From Calliphora vicina (taxonomy: Eukaryota; Arthropoda; Insecta; Diptera; Calliphoridae): a DNA stretch of 64,000 nucleotides. Under the pieces are notes generated by a model. The model searched no databases and was not told the origin of the DNA. It saw only the letters and a list, made by a program, of their open reading frames with translations. The position numbers were made by a program, and so were the translations under genes. Location of the stretch: contig NC_088783.1 of assembly GCF_958450345.1 (NCBI RefSeq), forward strand, positions 18,665,701 to 18,729,700, written 5' to 3'. Each line of letters opens with the position of its first letter. The stretch's first letter is position 1. This document shows, one piece after another, positions 1 through 12,410 of the stretch.

Positions 1-126
1 TTTCAATCTTGTATGGCCTGGCAAATCTCTGCTGGAATATTGTTTACTCAAGGCACTTAAATCTTTCTCTCCCTTACCACTGCCTCCTCTGGCAGGATCG
101 AATGTGGGCCTTGCTGCTGTGGTCAT
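1..126 (-). CDS. Cwc15: CWC15 spliceosome-associated protein, N-terminal 42 codons (runs off the left edge)
   Basis: The minus strand from 126 reads MTTAARPTFDPARGGSGKGE, continues through LSKQYSSRDLPGHTRLK, and is open to the window edge. This is the strongly conserved N-terminus of CWC15 (Drosophila c12.1, yeast Cwc15), a small component of the Prp19/CDC5L-associated spliceosome that acts in pre-mRNA splicing in the nucleus. The ATG at 126-124 is preceded by AATAAAA, a good fly start context, and it matches the family's start exactly, so the start is secure. There is no intron in the visible part. The rest of the protein (family length roughly 220-260 residues) lies outside the window. A TCAGTT initiator-like hexamer on the minus strand near 287-293 could mark transcription start, but this is weak. 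Family call is firm; the fly symbol is from memory. Confidence 0.92.
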   Translation of the reverse strand, partial: MTTAARPTFDPARGGSGKGEKDLSALSKQYSSRDLPGHTRLK

Positions 127-1404
127 TTTTATTAAATTTCTTTAATTATTTTCGCTTTTAATGTTAATAATTGTGTGTTTTTGTTAAAAATGTCCTTGTA
201 TTATTCACAAAATGAAAACGTTTTTGTTGTTTGCTCGTTTCTCTTTTGTTCTTGACAGCTGTCTTCGTTTCGGAAGTGTTCGGTAAAACTGAATTTAAGC
301 AACAGGGTGTGTTGTGTAAATAAATATGTTGTTTGGTAATAAACAGAGTGGGTCTGATGATATTTATTTTAATAGTACCGTTAAATTCAAAGCTTTACTT
401 TATAGTTTTTTGGAATTTTGGTTGTTATCGTGGTAGTTTAATGCGCGCAAACAATCAAATAGGGTCAAAAGGGCCTTGTTTGGCATTTTAAATTAAAAAA
501 TGTACTAACATTTAATAATATTACAATTTAGTACCAATTCCGGGTGATGCAACTGTCACTAAGTTCACAATATTTGGCCGACTGAAACACCCGTCATTCT
601 GGAGCAATCATCCTATTATATGCCAGATTTATTTAAAGGTCTAATATTGCTTTCATATATGATTAGATTCTGAAGCCCTATTCCATGTGTGGTTGTACAT
701 AAATACAAGTCATAAATTCCCTATATTATTTAGAATATTGGCATCAGAATTATTTGTATTGCTGAAATTTTATTGTTCCTGCAAACATGAAAATAAATAA
801 AGCATCCAATTAATATTTAAACTAAATAATTATTTCAGCAAAACGTGTGCCCTTACAATGTCAATATTATTCCCTTAAATGGTACGTACAACCTGTGTTG
901 TTTCACATACAACCAACCTCCTCTGCCAAAATACAAAATTGCATATAAACTACAAGAAACTACGAAAAATAAAAGAATAAATTCAAATTAGCAACTCGAA
1001 CTTATTTTCAATTTACTCGTAATTTATTTTTATTTTTTTATATCGTATAATTAACTTCCGAAAAGAAAAGTAATACAAAGTTCATCATTGTACTGTGATC
1101 ATGAGAGCTAACGACAGTGCAAATACTAAGTGATCGGGCCACAGTGGCAAAAACATAATCAGCAGTCAAACCTGCAAGTTCATAGCCGGTAAAGTTGTAC
1201 AGGAGTGATTTGAATGAACGCTCACGTAGCACAAACAATACGAGCACGAAATGCGATCAACTAAAGAAAAGAAGAAACAGAAAAATAAATTCAATCAACT
1301 TTATGTAATGATTGTACAAGATGGTTTATAGAAAAGATGCCAGATTTTGGAATAGTAATATTTTTATAAGAATTTAAAGTCCTTCCCCATGTTATGATGG
1401 TGTT
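127..1404. other. Upstream flank of Cwc15; no further gene seen
   Basis: AT-rich sequence. The first 200-300 bases should hold the Cwc15 promoter and 5' UTR (transcription leftwards). Beyond that I see no coding potential, RNA gene or clear repeat; short open frames around 1038-1247 look like chance. Confidence 0.5.
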
Positions 1405-2118
1405 AGCTAAGACCTTTTCCGATATTTCTAAATATAAATATGGTTTCCGAGCAAAAAGAACAGCTCATCTTTGGAGGCCAAGAACGAATCAAGCCAATAT
1501 CGGATACTCTGTTCCAAAGTGAAGCGTTTCCGAGCGTTCTGCATCGATCGAAACAAATAGTAGTCGGCCGGGTCAAGGTCTGGACTATAAGGCGTGTGAG
1601 ACAAAACTTCCCAACCACTCCTTTCTAAATAGTTTTTAACAGGTATTGCAACATTTGGCCTATAGAATACTACGGATAATGTCTGGCCGCATATTCTTGG
1701 CGTTTTCCTTGCTTTAAACGAATCAGTTGCGTTCGGTACAGGTACCCTGTGATGGTTTGGTCAGATTTCGGCAGCTCATAATAGATAGAAAACTTTTGCT
1801 CCCACCAAATACAGATAATTACCTTAGCGCCAAGGATATTTGGCTATGGTTTCGATTCGGCTGGTTGGCCAAGCTTTACATACGATCTCTTACGCTTCGG
1901 CTTATCGATAATGGATCTATTTTTGGTGCAAAAATTATTTTCTTTTATAGCGTTCAAGCAGCTTTCAGACATACAAAATCGTCTTTCAAGGTCTCTCGGC
2001 TTCAATTCGTATTGGACGAATCCTGCTGCTCGTAAACGTTTTGAAATTGCTGATTGAATAGATCTCAATCTTCATAGAGTAATGCCTCCAATTCTTGGTC
2101 TTCAAACTTTTTTGGCTG
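1405..2118 (-). mobile_element. Degenerate mariner (irritans-type) copy A
   Basis: The minus strand shows broken mariner transposase, C-terminal part first on the plus strand: fragments equivalent to the DLAPSDYHLFRSMQ region near 1550, the VDPGQP region near 1860, and the N-terminal end near 2100. The same segments recur, aligned, at 4239, 38805, 41059, 59719 and 63393. Frame breaks and stops occur throughout and neither terminal repeat is visible. It abuts satellite sequence at 2120. Confidence 0.85.
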
Positions 2119-2119
2119 G

Positions 2120-2285
2120 CTTGTCCTTAAAAAATCTACTTTTGGTCAGAAATATGAGTGATCACAGATTAAGCTTATTTTCTCAAATGAACGCATATTT
2201 ACGAAGATGTGTACGATTTAAGATATTTAGATTTTTCATGAAAAAAGTGAAATATGAGTAATCACATCTGGTAACATTATTCCAA
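2120..2285. repeat. ~110-bp satellite unit, 1-1.5 copies
   Basis: Contains GAGTGATCACAGATT and CATATTTACGAAGAT, the two hallmark blocks of the array at 5700-6300. It begins directly after mariner copy A. Confidence 0.75.
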
Positions 2286-4236
2286 CAAAAACACATCCCA
2301 TTAAGGCTTCAGCCCTAATGAGTGCTGAATAAAAGTGAGATGGAGAGAGAACATTTCTTCATACTCTTCATTTAATAGAGGATCAAGACTTCTAAACCTA
2401 AAACAAACTACATTTCCCCTCACAAACGTATGAAATTGAAAGGAATTTCACGAATCAACAGAAGATCATGATCTTATTATTTTTTATGATATTAATACTT
2501 ATGTCTACAAATAAAGCAACAACAGGCGGCAGGCAATGAACTAAAATGAACCTGCAAAATAATCACAATCATCATCATTATGATTATAAGTACACAAGTA
2601 CGATTTACATTTGCTGATCGTTGATTAGCATAAAATTGAACCATTTCAGTTGTAGCGATCAAATTGATTTTTCTACACTTAAAATGCCTTAAGAAATCGA
2701 TTATGATTGATGTTTTATTTTTGTGAAAATATCAAGAATAAATGTTAAACCAAGATCCAGTAGTAGTAGAAGTGAATGAAATTGTTTTAGCTGTTGGTGC
2801 ATGATCTTGGTATTTCTAAGTGGAAAAAGAAAAACCAGTTGCAAACATCTCCAACCAACTAAAGTAGATAATTTATTTTGCCATCTTTTGCATCTTTGGG
2901 GTTTGCTCACACACAAATTTGTTGCGCCAATAATTTGAATCATTTTTTTGTTGTTGTTCTCATCTTTTCTGTATTTGCTACCGATATTTTTCTGCGGTTT
3001 CACACTTTGGTTAAGAATTTATACGCCTGCGCAAACAATGAGGCTTGGGCAACAAAAACAAAAAAGAAAAAAGTTCAAAGAAACGCCAAAAAAACAAAAG
3101 AGTCAATAAAGCAACAGAAAACTTTAACATGATGAAGATGCGCACACAAAGTTCAGTTCAGTCATGTCCATAAGTCATTTTCATGGAGCCTCAAAGACTT
3201 ACACAAATGCAGCCAGAAAATCAATTTAAAAAGGATGTGTTAACACAGCAGTTAAATAGTTTCAACGTCATTTATTTCCACATTTATATTTCATTCATTC
3301 ATTCCTTCCATCTTTCTCTACCATGATCGTGTGGAAATAAAAAGAAATGAAACATGAGCAGGGGGAAGGTTAAAGTAATCAGTTAGTTAGGTTTTGCTTA
3401 TTTAAGACAACATTAAAAATAATAACAATAATTTGTTAACCATTATGTAATTATTTACCTGCTGCTTGGCAATGCACTAATTTTGGGAAAAAGTGTATTA
3501 TGCAAAGTAAATTGTGATTTATAACTCAAAGATCCAGCTCCAAATTATTTGAACATTTCGATAAGAATTTGCCTGTGACATAAATCTCATCATCTTCTCC
3601 GTATGACTCTGGCTCTTATGAAGAATGTAACTTCTTTCCTTTTTCACAGTTTTACTCCTTTTTTCACAGATTTATTAACCATTTCATTTCAATTAAGTTT
3701 TCAAGGATAAAACACTAATATATCAATGGTTTTTAAATAACTTATTTAAGATTTTCTTATTTATCTCTGCTCTTAACTATTTAAGTTAATATCTTAATAT
3801 TTTTATGGTATCTTATGTCACATGCTTCATTTAGCTTTATGCTTATGCAAATGCATATGTAACAAATTAATAAAGAGCCTTTTAAATATTTATGCACTAA
3901 AACATGTGTAAATATTTAGTTACAAAGATATTAAAAGTTTTTTTTGGTTTTTCATTTAAAATTTACAACACATTAAGTGTTGTTTGTACAACACAACACA
4001 ACACCAGTGAGTTTTGTTTTTCATTGCTTTCCAATAAGAATTTATGAACAATTATGTGTCAGAATTTGTTTACAATATGTTGCCACCAACTTGGAGATGT
4101 CAGCGATTCAAAGTTGAGAATAAAACCCGGGTTCGAATCGTAAACTTTTTGGGTTTCTACCAAATAATCGATTTTTCTTCACGAATATTAGTGATTACAT
4201 GTTTAGATTTTATTACGAAGTATGTACGAAGTTACA
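2286..4236. other. No gene seen; AT-rich
   Basis: AT-rich sequence with short simple runs (AAACAACACAAC-like near 3970-4010). Open frames at 2701-3132 on both strands lack recognisable domains. No TIR pair or RNA gene was recognised. Confidence 0.4.
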
Positions 4237-4238
4237 TA

Positions 4239-5213
4239 TTAGGTGTATGACTTAAAAATGCTGGATTTTTTCAGATTGTTAGCTATGACCTTTTCCCATC
4301 TCTCTGGCAACATATGGATACCGAGCCAAAAGAACTGCTTTTATTTTGAGGCCAAGAACGAATCTATCCAATATCGGATACTTTGTTCCAAAGTGAAGCG
4401 TATCCCAGATAGAGCGATCGAAACTAATAGTAGTATTGGGAGGCACGTTCTACACTATAAAGCGGGTGAGGCAAAACATCCCAACCACTTCATTCTAAAT
4501 ACTTTCTAACAGGTATTCCAAGATGTGGCCCAGCGTTGTCATGATGGAATATTACGGTTTCATATATGGCCGCATATTCTGGGAGTTTTTCGGCTAATGC
4601 TGGCTTCAAACGAGCATTGGCCGTTCATTCGGTTCAGATTCCCTGTGATGGTCTGGTCAGATTTCAGCAGCTCATAATAGATAGGGTACTTTTGCATCCC
4701 ACCAAATACAGAGAATTACCATAGCGCCATGGATATTTAACTTTGGTGTCGATTCGGCTGGTTGGCCGGACTTCACATACGATCTCTTATGCTTCGGGTT
4801 ATCGTAATGGATCCATTTTTCATCGCAAGCATTCGAGCATCATTTCGGACATGCAAAATCGTCTTTCAGGGTCTATCGGCTTCAATTCGTATGGTAACCA
4901 ATTTCCCTGCTTTTCGAAGAATCCTGCTGCTCGCAAACTTTTTGAAATTGCTGCTTGAGTAGCTCTCAATAATTTTCCAAGCTCTTGTTGGAGTAATGTC
5001 TCCAATTCTTGGTCTTCAAACTTTTTTGGCTGGCCTGGGCGATCTATGTCACCATAAGCATTGGTGAGTAATCAGTGTACTTCAGTGTACTTCCTGCATA
5101 TGACGTTTTTTTGGTACAAAATGACAGATATGTACCCTACAAAATGACATATAACATCATATTAAAAACAAAAAACCTCGTTCAAAAACCGCATTTTTAA
5201 GTCATACACTCAA
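4239..5213 (-). mobile_element. Mariner (irritans-type) copy B with both TIRs, internally deleted
   Basis: Both ends are present. The left begins TTAGGTGTATGAC and the right, read inward, begins TTGAGTGTATGAC; both continue TTAAAAATGC. TA dinucleotides flank at 4237-4238 and 5214-5215, as expected for mariner. The 975-bp length is about 300 bp short of a usual mariner. The minus strand carries broken transposase from C-terminal (left) to N-terminal (right), with the DNA-binding part mostly missing near 5040-5090. Not functional. Confidence 0.9.
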
Positions 5214-5232
5214 TATGATTGATCATAAGTAC

Positions 5233-5697
5233 ACGCAGAGAAAAAATATAATTGGGCATTTAAATAGTGTTACAAGATTTTTAACAATATTATAGTTACA
5301 GTAACCATTTACATGATTGTGGCAACCATAATATGGTTAATTTACGATTCACATGATTGTATCAACCATATATATGGTTACAGTAAACAAATATATATTT
5401 GTGGCAACCATATTTATGATGAATAATTTTATCATAATATGTTGTTTTCAGATTATGATAAGCCTTAAGCCGAGAGCACCATATTATAAGTCCTTCATCA
5501 TATGAATGGTTGTCACAAACATATATTTGTTTACTGTAACCATATATATGGTTGATACAATCATGTGAATCGTAAATTAACCATGTTATGATTACCACAA
5601 TCATGTAAATGGTTACTGTGACTATAATATAGTTAAAAAACTTGTAACAATATTGAAATGGTTAGTAACCATGCCCAACTATATTTTTGCTCTGCGT
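5233..5697. mobile_element. Fold-back (long inverted repeat) element, copy 1
   Basis: A 465-bp near-palindrome beginning ACGCAGAGAAAAAATATA and ending in its inverse CTCTGCGT. The arms of roughly 220 bp contain repeated blocks of GGTTACAGTAA and CAACCATATATATGGTT. A near-identical copy lies at 28059-28543. I found no convincing target-site duplication. An 80-residue open frame in one arm is a by-product of the repeat and I do not regard it as coding. Confidence 0.85.
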
Positions 5698-5699
5698 CT

Positions 5700-6300
5700 A
5701 GATTTAAGTTATTTAGGGTTTTCTATAAAAAAATCAAGTTTTTGTCAGAAATATATGTAAGTGATCACAGGATGCATCACTTATATGCATATTTACGAAG
5801 ATATGGACGGTTTTAGATATTTAGGATTTTCAGAAATATAAGTGATCACAGATTGACCTTTTTTTCTCAAATGGACGTATATTTACGAAGATATGGACGA
5901 TTTAATATAATTAGGATACTCTATAAAATATCGAGTTTTGGTCAGCTATATGAGTGATCTCAGATTCAGCTTGTTTTCTCAAATTTGCACATATTTACGA
6001 AGATATGGACGATTTATGATATTTATGGTTTTCTATAAAAAATCGAGTTTTAGTCTGAAACATGAGTGATCACAGATTGATCTTGTTTTCTCAAATGTAC
6101 GCATATTTACGAAGATATGGACAATTTAAGATATTTCAGAATTTTCTTAAAAAAAGTTTGGTCTGAAATATGAGCGATCACAGATTGAAGTTTTTTTTTC
6201 AGAAGGACACATATTTACAAAGATATGAACGGTTTAAGATATTTATGGTTTTATAAGTAAATATAAGTAATCACAGGTTGAGCTTTCTGTGATCACCCAT
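5700..6300. repeat. ~110-bp tandem satellite, about five units
   Basis: The block ATTTACGAAGATATGGACG recurs at 5791, 5881, 5993, 6105 and 6213 (last two diverged). This gives spacings of 90, 112, 112 and 108 bp. Each unit also carries GAGTGATCACAGATTGA and a CTATAAAAAATCGAGTTTT block. The first interval is shorter because that last block is missing. Confidence 0.9.
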
Positions 6301-6628
6301 ATTAATTTATTTTGGATACATATATATTTATGTTTTCAATATCCCAATAAACACCAAAGCCCCAAAAATTCAAGCACTTGAACAATGTGTTTGAATTTGA
6401 CTTGAATGCAAATAGAATTATGTTTTAAACATGAAAAATATTTGAAAAAATTAAATATTTTTCAAACAAAAAACATGTGACTCGAATTTATGTTTCCTTT
6501 TTACTGGAGAATGCTATTGGTGTAATACTTACAACTATAATTCAATTGCTTAATACTGAGGTCAAGGCTTGAATTACACTTGTTTTCAACTTGAATTTCA
6601 GTAAAAATGCATATTGGGATTACTCAAA
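6301..6628. other. Nothing recognised
   Basis: AT-rich sequence without open frames or repeats I can name. Confidence 0.4.
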
Positions 6629-7190
6629 AACAAGTAAGAGTGCTTTTAATCGGCTGTACTGAATCTTATACCCTTCACCAAATTATACTTTAAAATAAAA
6701 ATTTTAACAAAATTGAAAAAAAAAATTTTATATTTTTAATTTTGTGGCTAAAAATTTTTTTGGTGAAAAAAAAAATCGAGTTAAAAAATATTTTTACCCG
6801 ATTTTAACTCATTGTAGGTCCGACTTACTATGGTTTTATATACGCAGTTGCAAAGTTCTTGCAATATCTATCACTAGATATCCATATTAAAAAATAGGTC
6901 AAAAATCTAGATTGTCCTGGTTTTTTCCTTATATCTCAACCATTTATGGGCCGATTTTCTCGATTTTAAATATCAGCCGAACCGGGTTTATAACGGGTAT
7001 ATTGATGTATGAATCATGTATGTAAGTTATTTGGGCTGATTTCAACATACAGACGATCAGACGGACATGACTATATCGACTCCGCTATCTATAACGATCC
7101 AGAATATATATACTTGGTGGGATGGCAAATGAAAAATGTAGAAATTACAAACTTATATTTACCCTTGCCACTCATGGTGAAGGGTATAAC
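6629..7190 (-). mobile_element. TATACCCTTCACC-family dispersed repeat, copy R1
   Basis: On the minus strand it shows the family landmarks in order: GGTGAAGGGTATAA-type ends, the TGACCTATTTTT...GATATCC block, the TTGCAA...TATATA...CCATAGTAAGT block, an A/T homopolymer-rich stretch, and a (degenerate) TTCGG hairpin tail near 6640. Compare 7669, 14835, 25308, 44101, 53098 and 55981. Non-coding. Confidence 0.85.
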
Positions 7191-7668
7191 AACCGGTTTT
7201 TGTAACTCTTTAAAATCTAGACACAAATTTCCCATACACCCTTGTAATAAATGCCGCACATGCAATAGACACACAGCACAAAATAGCACAGACAATTCTT
7301 CAGTTTTGCAATATGAATGGAAATGTAGGAGCAACAAAATATAGAAGAAAAAGATTAAAAAAAAATTGGCTTTAATGGTCAGTTAAAAGTGAATAATACA
7401 GTAGCTGTGGCCAGCTGAAGTTAATTGTCTAGTAAAACTAAACAATAAACTGTAAAATGTCTGAGCCTCCTTTCTAAACAAATTACAAGAGTATTTAGTT
7501 GTAAACTGAGCGACCATCAGACAAACCCAACCATCGAAAGAATCAACATATTGAGTTACAGTTACAATATTTTCAAGTGTTTTCTTTTGTTATTTAGGTA
7601 AATGATTTTCCTTTTCTTTGCTAGATGGAGGAAGGGTGAATTTACTTAGTATCTTCACTTACAGAGGT
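7191..7668. other. Nothing recognised
   Basis: No gene or repeat identified. Confidence 0.4.
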
Positions 7669-8905
7669 ATTTTTATACCCTTCACCTTCGTGAGAAGGGT
7701 ATATACAGTAATATTGACTTACCTGCACAACCAACATTGCACGATATTTTGTGCAGGTAAGTTAAAAGTGCAGTTAACATCAGTTAACTTAACTGCTCAT
7801 TGATGCTGGTAAGTGCATTTAAGTTTACTGCCCAAAAGAGCAGCTAACGGCAAATAATTTACATGAAGTTTTGTAAATTTGGTATTTTAACTACTTTTAA
7901 AATTATTAAGAAGTTTACAACACAATTTTTTATTCAAAATCATAGCTAAATGAAATTTTTTTCATGAAAACCAGTTATAGCTTCCAAAAGTATTATGCAC
8001 TTATCTTAAATGTGCAGGTATGAAAAATGCACTTAAATTAACCAATTTGTATGGAGTTTGATAATAAAATCGCAGGTAAATGAAATTTTTTTCATGAAAA
8101 TGTGCAGGTATGAAAAATGCACTTAAATTAACCAATTTGTATGGAGTTTGATAAATAAATATACAAAACACAAGTTTTGTGCACTTATATGCAAAATGCT
8201 CTTAAGTGAAAGGCTTATACAGTAAGTCAAAACTACTGTATAAGTTTGTCATTCCGTTTGTAATTTCTACATTTTTCATTTCCGACCTTATAAAGTATAT
8301 ATATTTTGGATCCTTATAGATAGCGAAGCCGTTTAAGCCATTTCCGTCTGTCTGTCTGTTGAAATCAATTTCCTGAAGACCCCTGATATCTTTGGGATCC
8401 AAATCTTCAATAATTCTGTCAGACATGCTTTCGAGAAGTTTGCTATTTAAAATCAGCAAAATCGGTCCACAAATGGCTGAGATGTGAGGAAAAAACCAGG
8501 ACAACCTCGATTTTTGACCTATATCTGGATTACTAAGTCATTAATATAGACAATATGGATATATAATGATAGATATTTCAAAGACCTTTGCAACGACGTA
8601 TATAAGACCATAGTAAGTTGGACCTACAATGGGTCAAAATCGGAAAAAATATTTTTTAACAGGAAAAAAAATATTTAAAAAACAAAAATTTTTTTCACCA
8701 AAAAAAAAAATATTTAAAAAAAAAAATTTTTTTTAAATTTAAAAAAAAAATTTTAAAGAAACAATTCGAAAAATTTTTTTTCCAAAAAAATAAAAAACTG
8801 AAAAAAAATGTTCACCTAAAAATATTTAAATTTTTTATTTTGGAGTATAATTTGGTGAAGGGTATATAAGATTCGGCATAGCCGAATATAGCTCTCTTAC
8901 TTGTT
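7669..8905 (+). mobile_element. TATACCCTTCACC-family dispersed repeat, copy R2, split by a nested element
   Basis: The 5' end TTTTTATACCCTTCACC with its stem-loop is at 7669-7705. The body resumes at 8239 (TATAAGTTTGTCATTCCG) and runs to the hairpin TTCGGCATAGCCGAA at 8872-8886 and the tail CTCTCTTACTTGTT. Comparison with R3 (14835) shows the joint is interrupted by the 7706-8238 insertion. Non-coding. Confidence 0.9.
7706..8238. mobile_element. 533-bp non-autonomous TIR element (MITE) nested in R2
   Basis: Starts CAGTAATATTGACTTA and ends with the inverse of CAGTAGTTTTGACTTA (14 of 16 identical). TA duplications flank at 7704-7705 and 8239-8240. Removing the insert plus one TA restores the uninterrupted R3-type sequence GGGTATATATAAGTTTG. 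The CAGT tips with TA duplication suggest a Tc1/mariner-mobilised MITE. Inside, a 90-bp block beginning TGTGCAGGTATGAAAAATGC at 8011 is repeated at 8101. Confidence 0.88.
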
Positions 8906-10356
8906 AACATTAAATAATTTTTTAAGCAGTGAATACACTAAGCTCTGTAGAATTCTAAAACAGTCTTCTGTGACGCTTCTGGAGAAGCGACTTCAATTGA
9001 TTTTGAATCCCTTGTTTAATAAAATCTTAATTTGATTGTTCTATTTCTATGGAAAATGTGTTGCTAATATCCTATTTGTCATGGAATTATTTATATTTGG
9101 AAAGTTTTTTTTTAATTCTTGTTCAATATTTACATTTAACAAATTATGTTAAAGTGAAATGTTTTAATTTATTTGTTGAATAAAAATGTTTAAAATATGC
9201 CATTCGGTCAAACCGGAAACCCATAGTATTTCCCTTCAGTTTGAAAAAAAGCATTTACTGCCATCATAAAATAAATGAAGAGACAATTTACAAATTGCAG
9301 CACCCAGAACGAGTAAATATGTCAAGTACAGGCGTGACGCTTTGGTTGGCAGACGAAATTCATTAAAAAAAAACACAATTTTTTTTTACAACTGCCTCTC
9401 ACCCACTTCATTCAGGTTGTGATATTTACTCTTTGGAAGCAGCATGCAATTTGTTTAAAAAAATAAAATAAAACGTTATAATGCATTTCCGGCCGCATGT
9501 TAAAAACTTTAAAGGACTCTGCATAGGACAGACACACTTCAATGCAATGCTAAAAGTTTCAGCAACAACTACATTGGCTTTAGCTCTGAAAAAAAACCAA
9601 ACATTCTATGGTTCCTATAAAAATTCTAGGTCTAGTATAGTTAGTTGTTTGTTTGTTATGGGTTGGTGGGTAGTTTTTATATCCTGCTTCATTGTCCTGT
9701 ACTATTTACATTGCATGGCTATATGGCTGCATCTGTTTGGTGAACTAAATTATGCAATTGCTGACTCTGACTCTGACTGTGTTTGTGGAGATACAGAGTC
9801 CATCCATAGAGTGTTGAAGGTCGTCGTTGTTGCATTTTATATGCAATATTAAATTCATAACAGAAATTGTTGTGCTGCGCCTATCTTTGCTTTACGAGTA
9901 CTATTTAAGTATCCTTCCATTTTTTTGTTGTTTCGTCCTGGCCAAGTGTATTTATTGTATATTCGGGTTTTTTGCATGGCTTGTGTTGTGAACAGGTCCA
10001 TAAATATTTTGTTTTTGTCTCTCCCAGCTAAAAACATGTGTTCGTGGTAAATTTTTTGGTGGTTGAACGCTTTTTGCTTTTATTTATATATTTTTTTTGT
10101 TGCTTGTTGCAATTGGTTTTTATAGTAAAAGTAGTGATTTGTCACTTTTGGCCACAATAAAAATGTTGCTATTGAAAGTGTATGATGCACTTTAAATATT
10201 GAATTGATATAAGCTGCAGTATTGCAAAGATATGAATATGAATATAGGGAATTTATTAAGTTAAACAACTTGTCAATAATTAAAACACATTTTTTAGAGC
10301 TTTTTTAAAGCTTAAATAATGTTAAATATGGACGAGGCTTAAAAACGGTTTATATA
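8906..10356. other. No convincing gene
   Basis: AT-rich. A 123-codon open frame at 9481-9852 (+) holds one hydrophobic segment but shows no recognised domain; I treat it as chance. Confidence 0.4.
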
Positions 10357-10783
10357 TTGGGTGTATGACTTAAAAATATGTATTTTTTGAACAAGGTTTT
10401 TGTTTTTAACAACTTATATGTCATTTTGAAGGGTACAATCTGTTATTTATTCTCACTTAGTTATTGAACATTATAGTGTAAATAACACAGTTTATTTTGC
10501 TTTGAAAATGTCGAATTTTGTACCAACGAATCGTCGTATGCGGGAAGTTTTACTTTACTTCTTTAATTTGAAAAAAAGTGCTGCTGAAGTTCATTGATTG
10601 CTCACCGAAGCTTATGGTGAATGTGTTTCATCAACCTGCGAGAAATGGTTTGTGAGGTTCAGAAGTGGTGATTTTGATACCAAAGACAAAGATCGCCGAG
10701 GCCAGCCACAAAATTTTGAAGACCAAGAATTGTAGAATTTCAAAATGTTATGACCGCATCTGGATTCATCCAAGAGTAGGGAA
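10357..10783 (+). mobile_element. Mariner copy C, 5' half only
   Basis: The left TIR TTGGGTGTATGACTTAAAAA begins at 10357 after a TA. Transposase start MSNFVPTNRRMREVLLYFFN at 10508 is readable, through WFVRFRSGDFDTKDKDRRGQ, with a stop after EVH. After 10735 the sequence jumps to a later segment (GFIQE-like) and ends. The right half and right TIR are absent. Confidence 0.88.
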
Positions 10784-12410
10784 ATACATACATACGTACA
10801 TTTCCATTCATTGATTTCTCACTTAAGTGCAATTAACAATTATAACAATTTAAAACTAAATTTATATCAATTAACAAGTAACAGACATAAATTTCCGTTT
10901 ACAGACTGCATGTGTTTGTTGTTGGAAAATATAATTTTCCAACAAATAAATTTTATGTAAATTCGATAAGAAATTTCAATTTTAGATAATTGACTCCATA
11001 ACTAAGTTTTAAAAAACAACACAACTCAATGCAATTTCAACACTACCAAATACTCTGACATCTGAGGATAAAATTACATTGAATTGCAGTGACTTGTGTG
11101 TTTGGTTGGGTGGGTGAGAGATGTGCGTAAAACACACCTACGCAGTAAAACACTGAAAGAAACAATTTTTTTGATTCTAAGAGAATGATGAACTTCAGTA
11201 AATGGAGAAATCTTGTTTAGCTAATTTAATATTTCAAGTCAATATTTTATATTCCTAGATTCGTAGATTAACTAAGTTGATTAATATTTATTTTACGTGT
11301 AGCCCTTGCACTAACTTATGTGTAGGTGCAACATGCGTATAGACATAGGTCAGTGTAAACGTAGTAAATCATTGCGAACGGAAATGCATTCCTGTACTCA
11401 AATGTGACAAATACACAAATCCTCAAACTTAATGAAAACAGTTTAATGTTTGTACGAGTTTTTTTTTGCTCTCCTCATATTTGAATTATAGACTTTTGAA
11501 ACAGTCTCTGCTGATGCCTTAACTTTGGGCCACAGATCTCGTAAGGGTTTGGGAAAACTAAAGCTCTCATTTGTGTACAACTTCCGCTATGAAATGAAAA
11601 TACATTTCCTTTTCCATATCTCTTGGTCTTGTTACACTAAAATGCAACAGTAGCAGTAGGTTGCATTCACAAAAAATTCAAGTTAAATTATGCGTTTGTT
11701 TAACAAGTCAATTTGTTGTTGTTGTTGTTCTTGCTTCATGATGATTCTTTTATTGCTGCTGTTGCAACATCTATTACAAATGTAAATGATTTGCTTAAAC
11801 ATTTGTTACAACTGTTGCTACAACACATACGAAACAAACCTTCACAACTCGTTTCAAGAGTATTGTGTCTCCAATTGTGAGGATATCAAATGACTAGTCC
11901 CTGGTTGAGAGCCTTGGTGCTTCTGACTATTCCAGAAAAATAGATTATTTACACATTTTCACGAAAAATTATGGTTACGCACATTTTTCCAACAACTCTT
12001 GTAAGGCAAATGTATGCAACTTCAACAAGAAATAAAAAAAAAATTCCTACTAAATTCAAAAAAGCTCCTCTAACTGACAATTTGTCTTGCATGTGAGTGT
12101 GTCTGACTACAGATGTTTTTCGATGTGAAGAAGGGGTTGTAATGTTTATAAACATTTTTCAAATGTCCATGGATATGCTTGTAAAAGTTTACATATGTAG
12201 TACTTGATTTTAGCCATAATTTAGTGTGAGAAATTGGCCATTTAAAGGGAAACATACATACGGACACTTTCCGTACTCTAAAGAATTCTATTTTAAAATG
12301 CAAAAAAATAAGGCATAAAATGCACTAGACATATTAGTGTTTATATCAACAGGGTTATGAGTAACAGCAGTTTAAATGTATGATTTTATTCGACTTTTTT
12401 CCTAACACTA
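10784..12410. other. Nothing recognised
   Basis: AT-rich with short GTT/TGC runs near 11710-11770. No gene, RNA or TIR pair seen. Confidence 0.4.

Noticed and set aside
5362..5604. 80-codon minus-strand frame, also 81 codons at 28203-28448
   Set aside because: The similar frames are explained by the near-identical fold-back copies, and the translation is low-complexity.
9481..9852. 123-codon open frame with one hydrophobic stretch
   Set aside because: No recognised domain, no splice or promoter context, in AT-rich intergenic DNA; a chance frame is likely.
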